Shown piece after piece: positions 6,086 through 6,199 of a stretch of DNA of 6,199 nt (position 1 is the first letter of the stretch; each line of letters opens with the position of its first letter). Position numbers and translations under genes: made by a program. Source of the stretch: Opitutus sp. GAS368 (GTDB lineage Bacteria > Verrucomicrobiota > Verrucomicrobiia > Opitutales > Opitutaceae); NCBI GenBank assembly GCA_945862035.1, contig CAMAXB010000184.1, positions 1 through 6,199 on the forward strand. Direction: 5' to 3'. The notes beneath the pieces were generated by a model. That model did no database searches, was not told where the DNA came from, and saw only the letters and a list, made by a program, of their open reading frames with translations.

Positions 6086-6199
6086 AAAACACTGTCAGCA
6101 TCGGCTCCCCTCGTCTCGCGCGCCGCATTCCAGTGCCTGCAGTCCCCGTAGCCGAGAAACGGGCGCGATTGTGATTCAGGTACTTGGATCGGGAGACGG
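6086..6199. other. Right-end stretch with no assignable gene
   Basis: This GC-rich end contains open frames on the minus strand, one running in from the edge and ending at TAG 6082-6084 after 38 codons, and another also open. Neither has convincing codon bias or a recognisable motif, so I do not call a gene. It may hold the end of an upstream gene or only spacer. Confidence 0.4.

Noticed and set aside
6082..6199. A 38-codon minus-strand frame entering from the right edge
   Set aside because: Mixed third-position composition, a second frame equally open, and no recognisable motif; too short to support as the end of a gene.

Overview
The window is high-GC (roughly 60-65% by eye) bacterial chromosome, and every gene I can support lies on the minus strand, so it reads right to left. 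Periplasmic-type sulfatase, SOUL heme-binding protein, a ferritin-like diiron protein and almost no Shine-Dalgarno sites together suggest a PVC-superphylum bacterium, perhaps Verrucomicrobiota/Opitutaceae. This is an inference from gene content and style, since no marker gene is present.

Right end (about 4650-6199): a two-gene type IV toxin-antitoxin module of the AbiE kind. The nucleotidyltransferase toxin (AbiEii-like) comes first and the winged-helix antitoxin/repressor (AbiEi-like) second, joined by a 4-base ATGA overlap. This is the reverse of the usual abiEi-abiEii order. A strong imperfect palindrome sits just upstream of the toxin start, inside a possible promoter, and is a good candidate for the antitoxin's operator.

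Middle (about 2100-4360): a SOUL-family heme-binding protein followed closely by a type I formylglycine sulfatase that resembles heparan N-sulfatase (SGSH). Both have signal peptides, so both products are probably exported. A 289-base non-coding leader lies upstream of the pair.

Repeat patch (about 1906-2099): a short intergenic stretch packed with a 17-base tandem duplication, a 16-base tandem duplication and a long near-perfect inverted repeat (23-base arms, one mismatch) containing a GGGGTCATGCCGTTACA-type motif. It looks like a REP/BIME-like extragenic repeat.

Left part (1-1905): a short gene of unknown function that appears frameshifted (1674-1905); a 415-residue two-part protein whose C-terminal half is a complete ferritin-like diiron four-helix domain (322-1569), with an extended -10 promoter upstream; and the start of an AraC-type regulator (cupin sensor domain) running off the left edge (1-266).

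No rRNA, tRNA, CRISPR array, insertion sequence or integrase is visible. The most interesting items are the reversed AbiE module with its palindrome, and the repeat patch.
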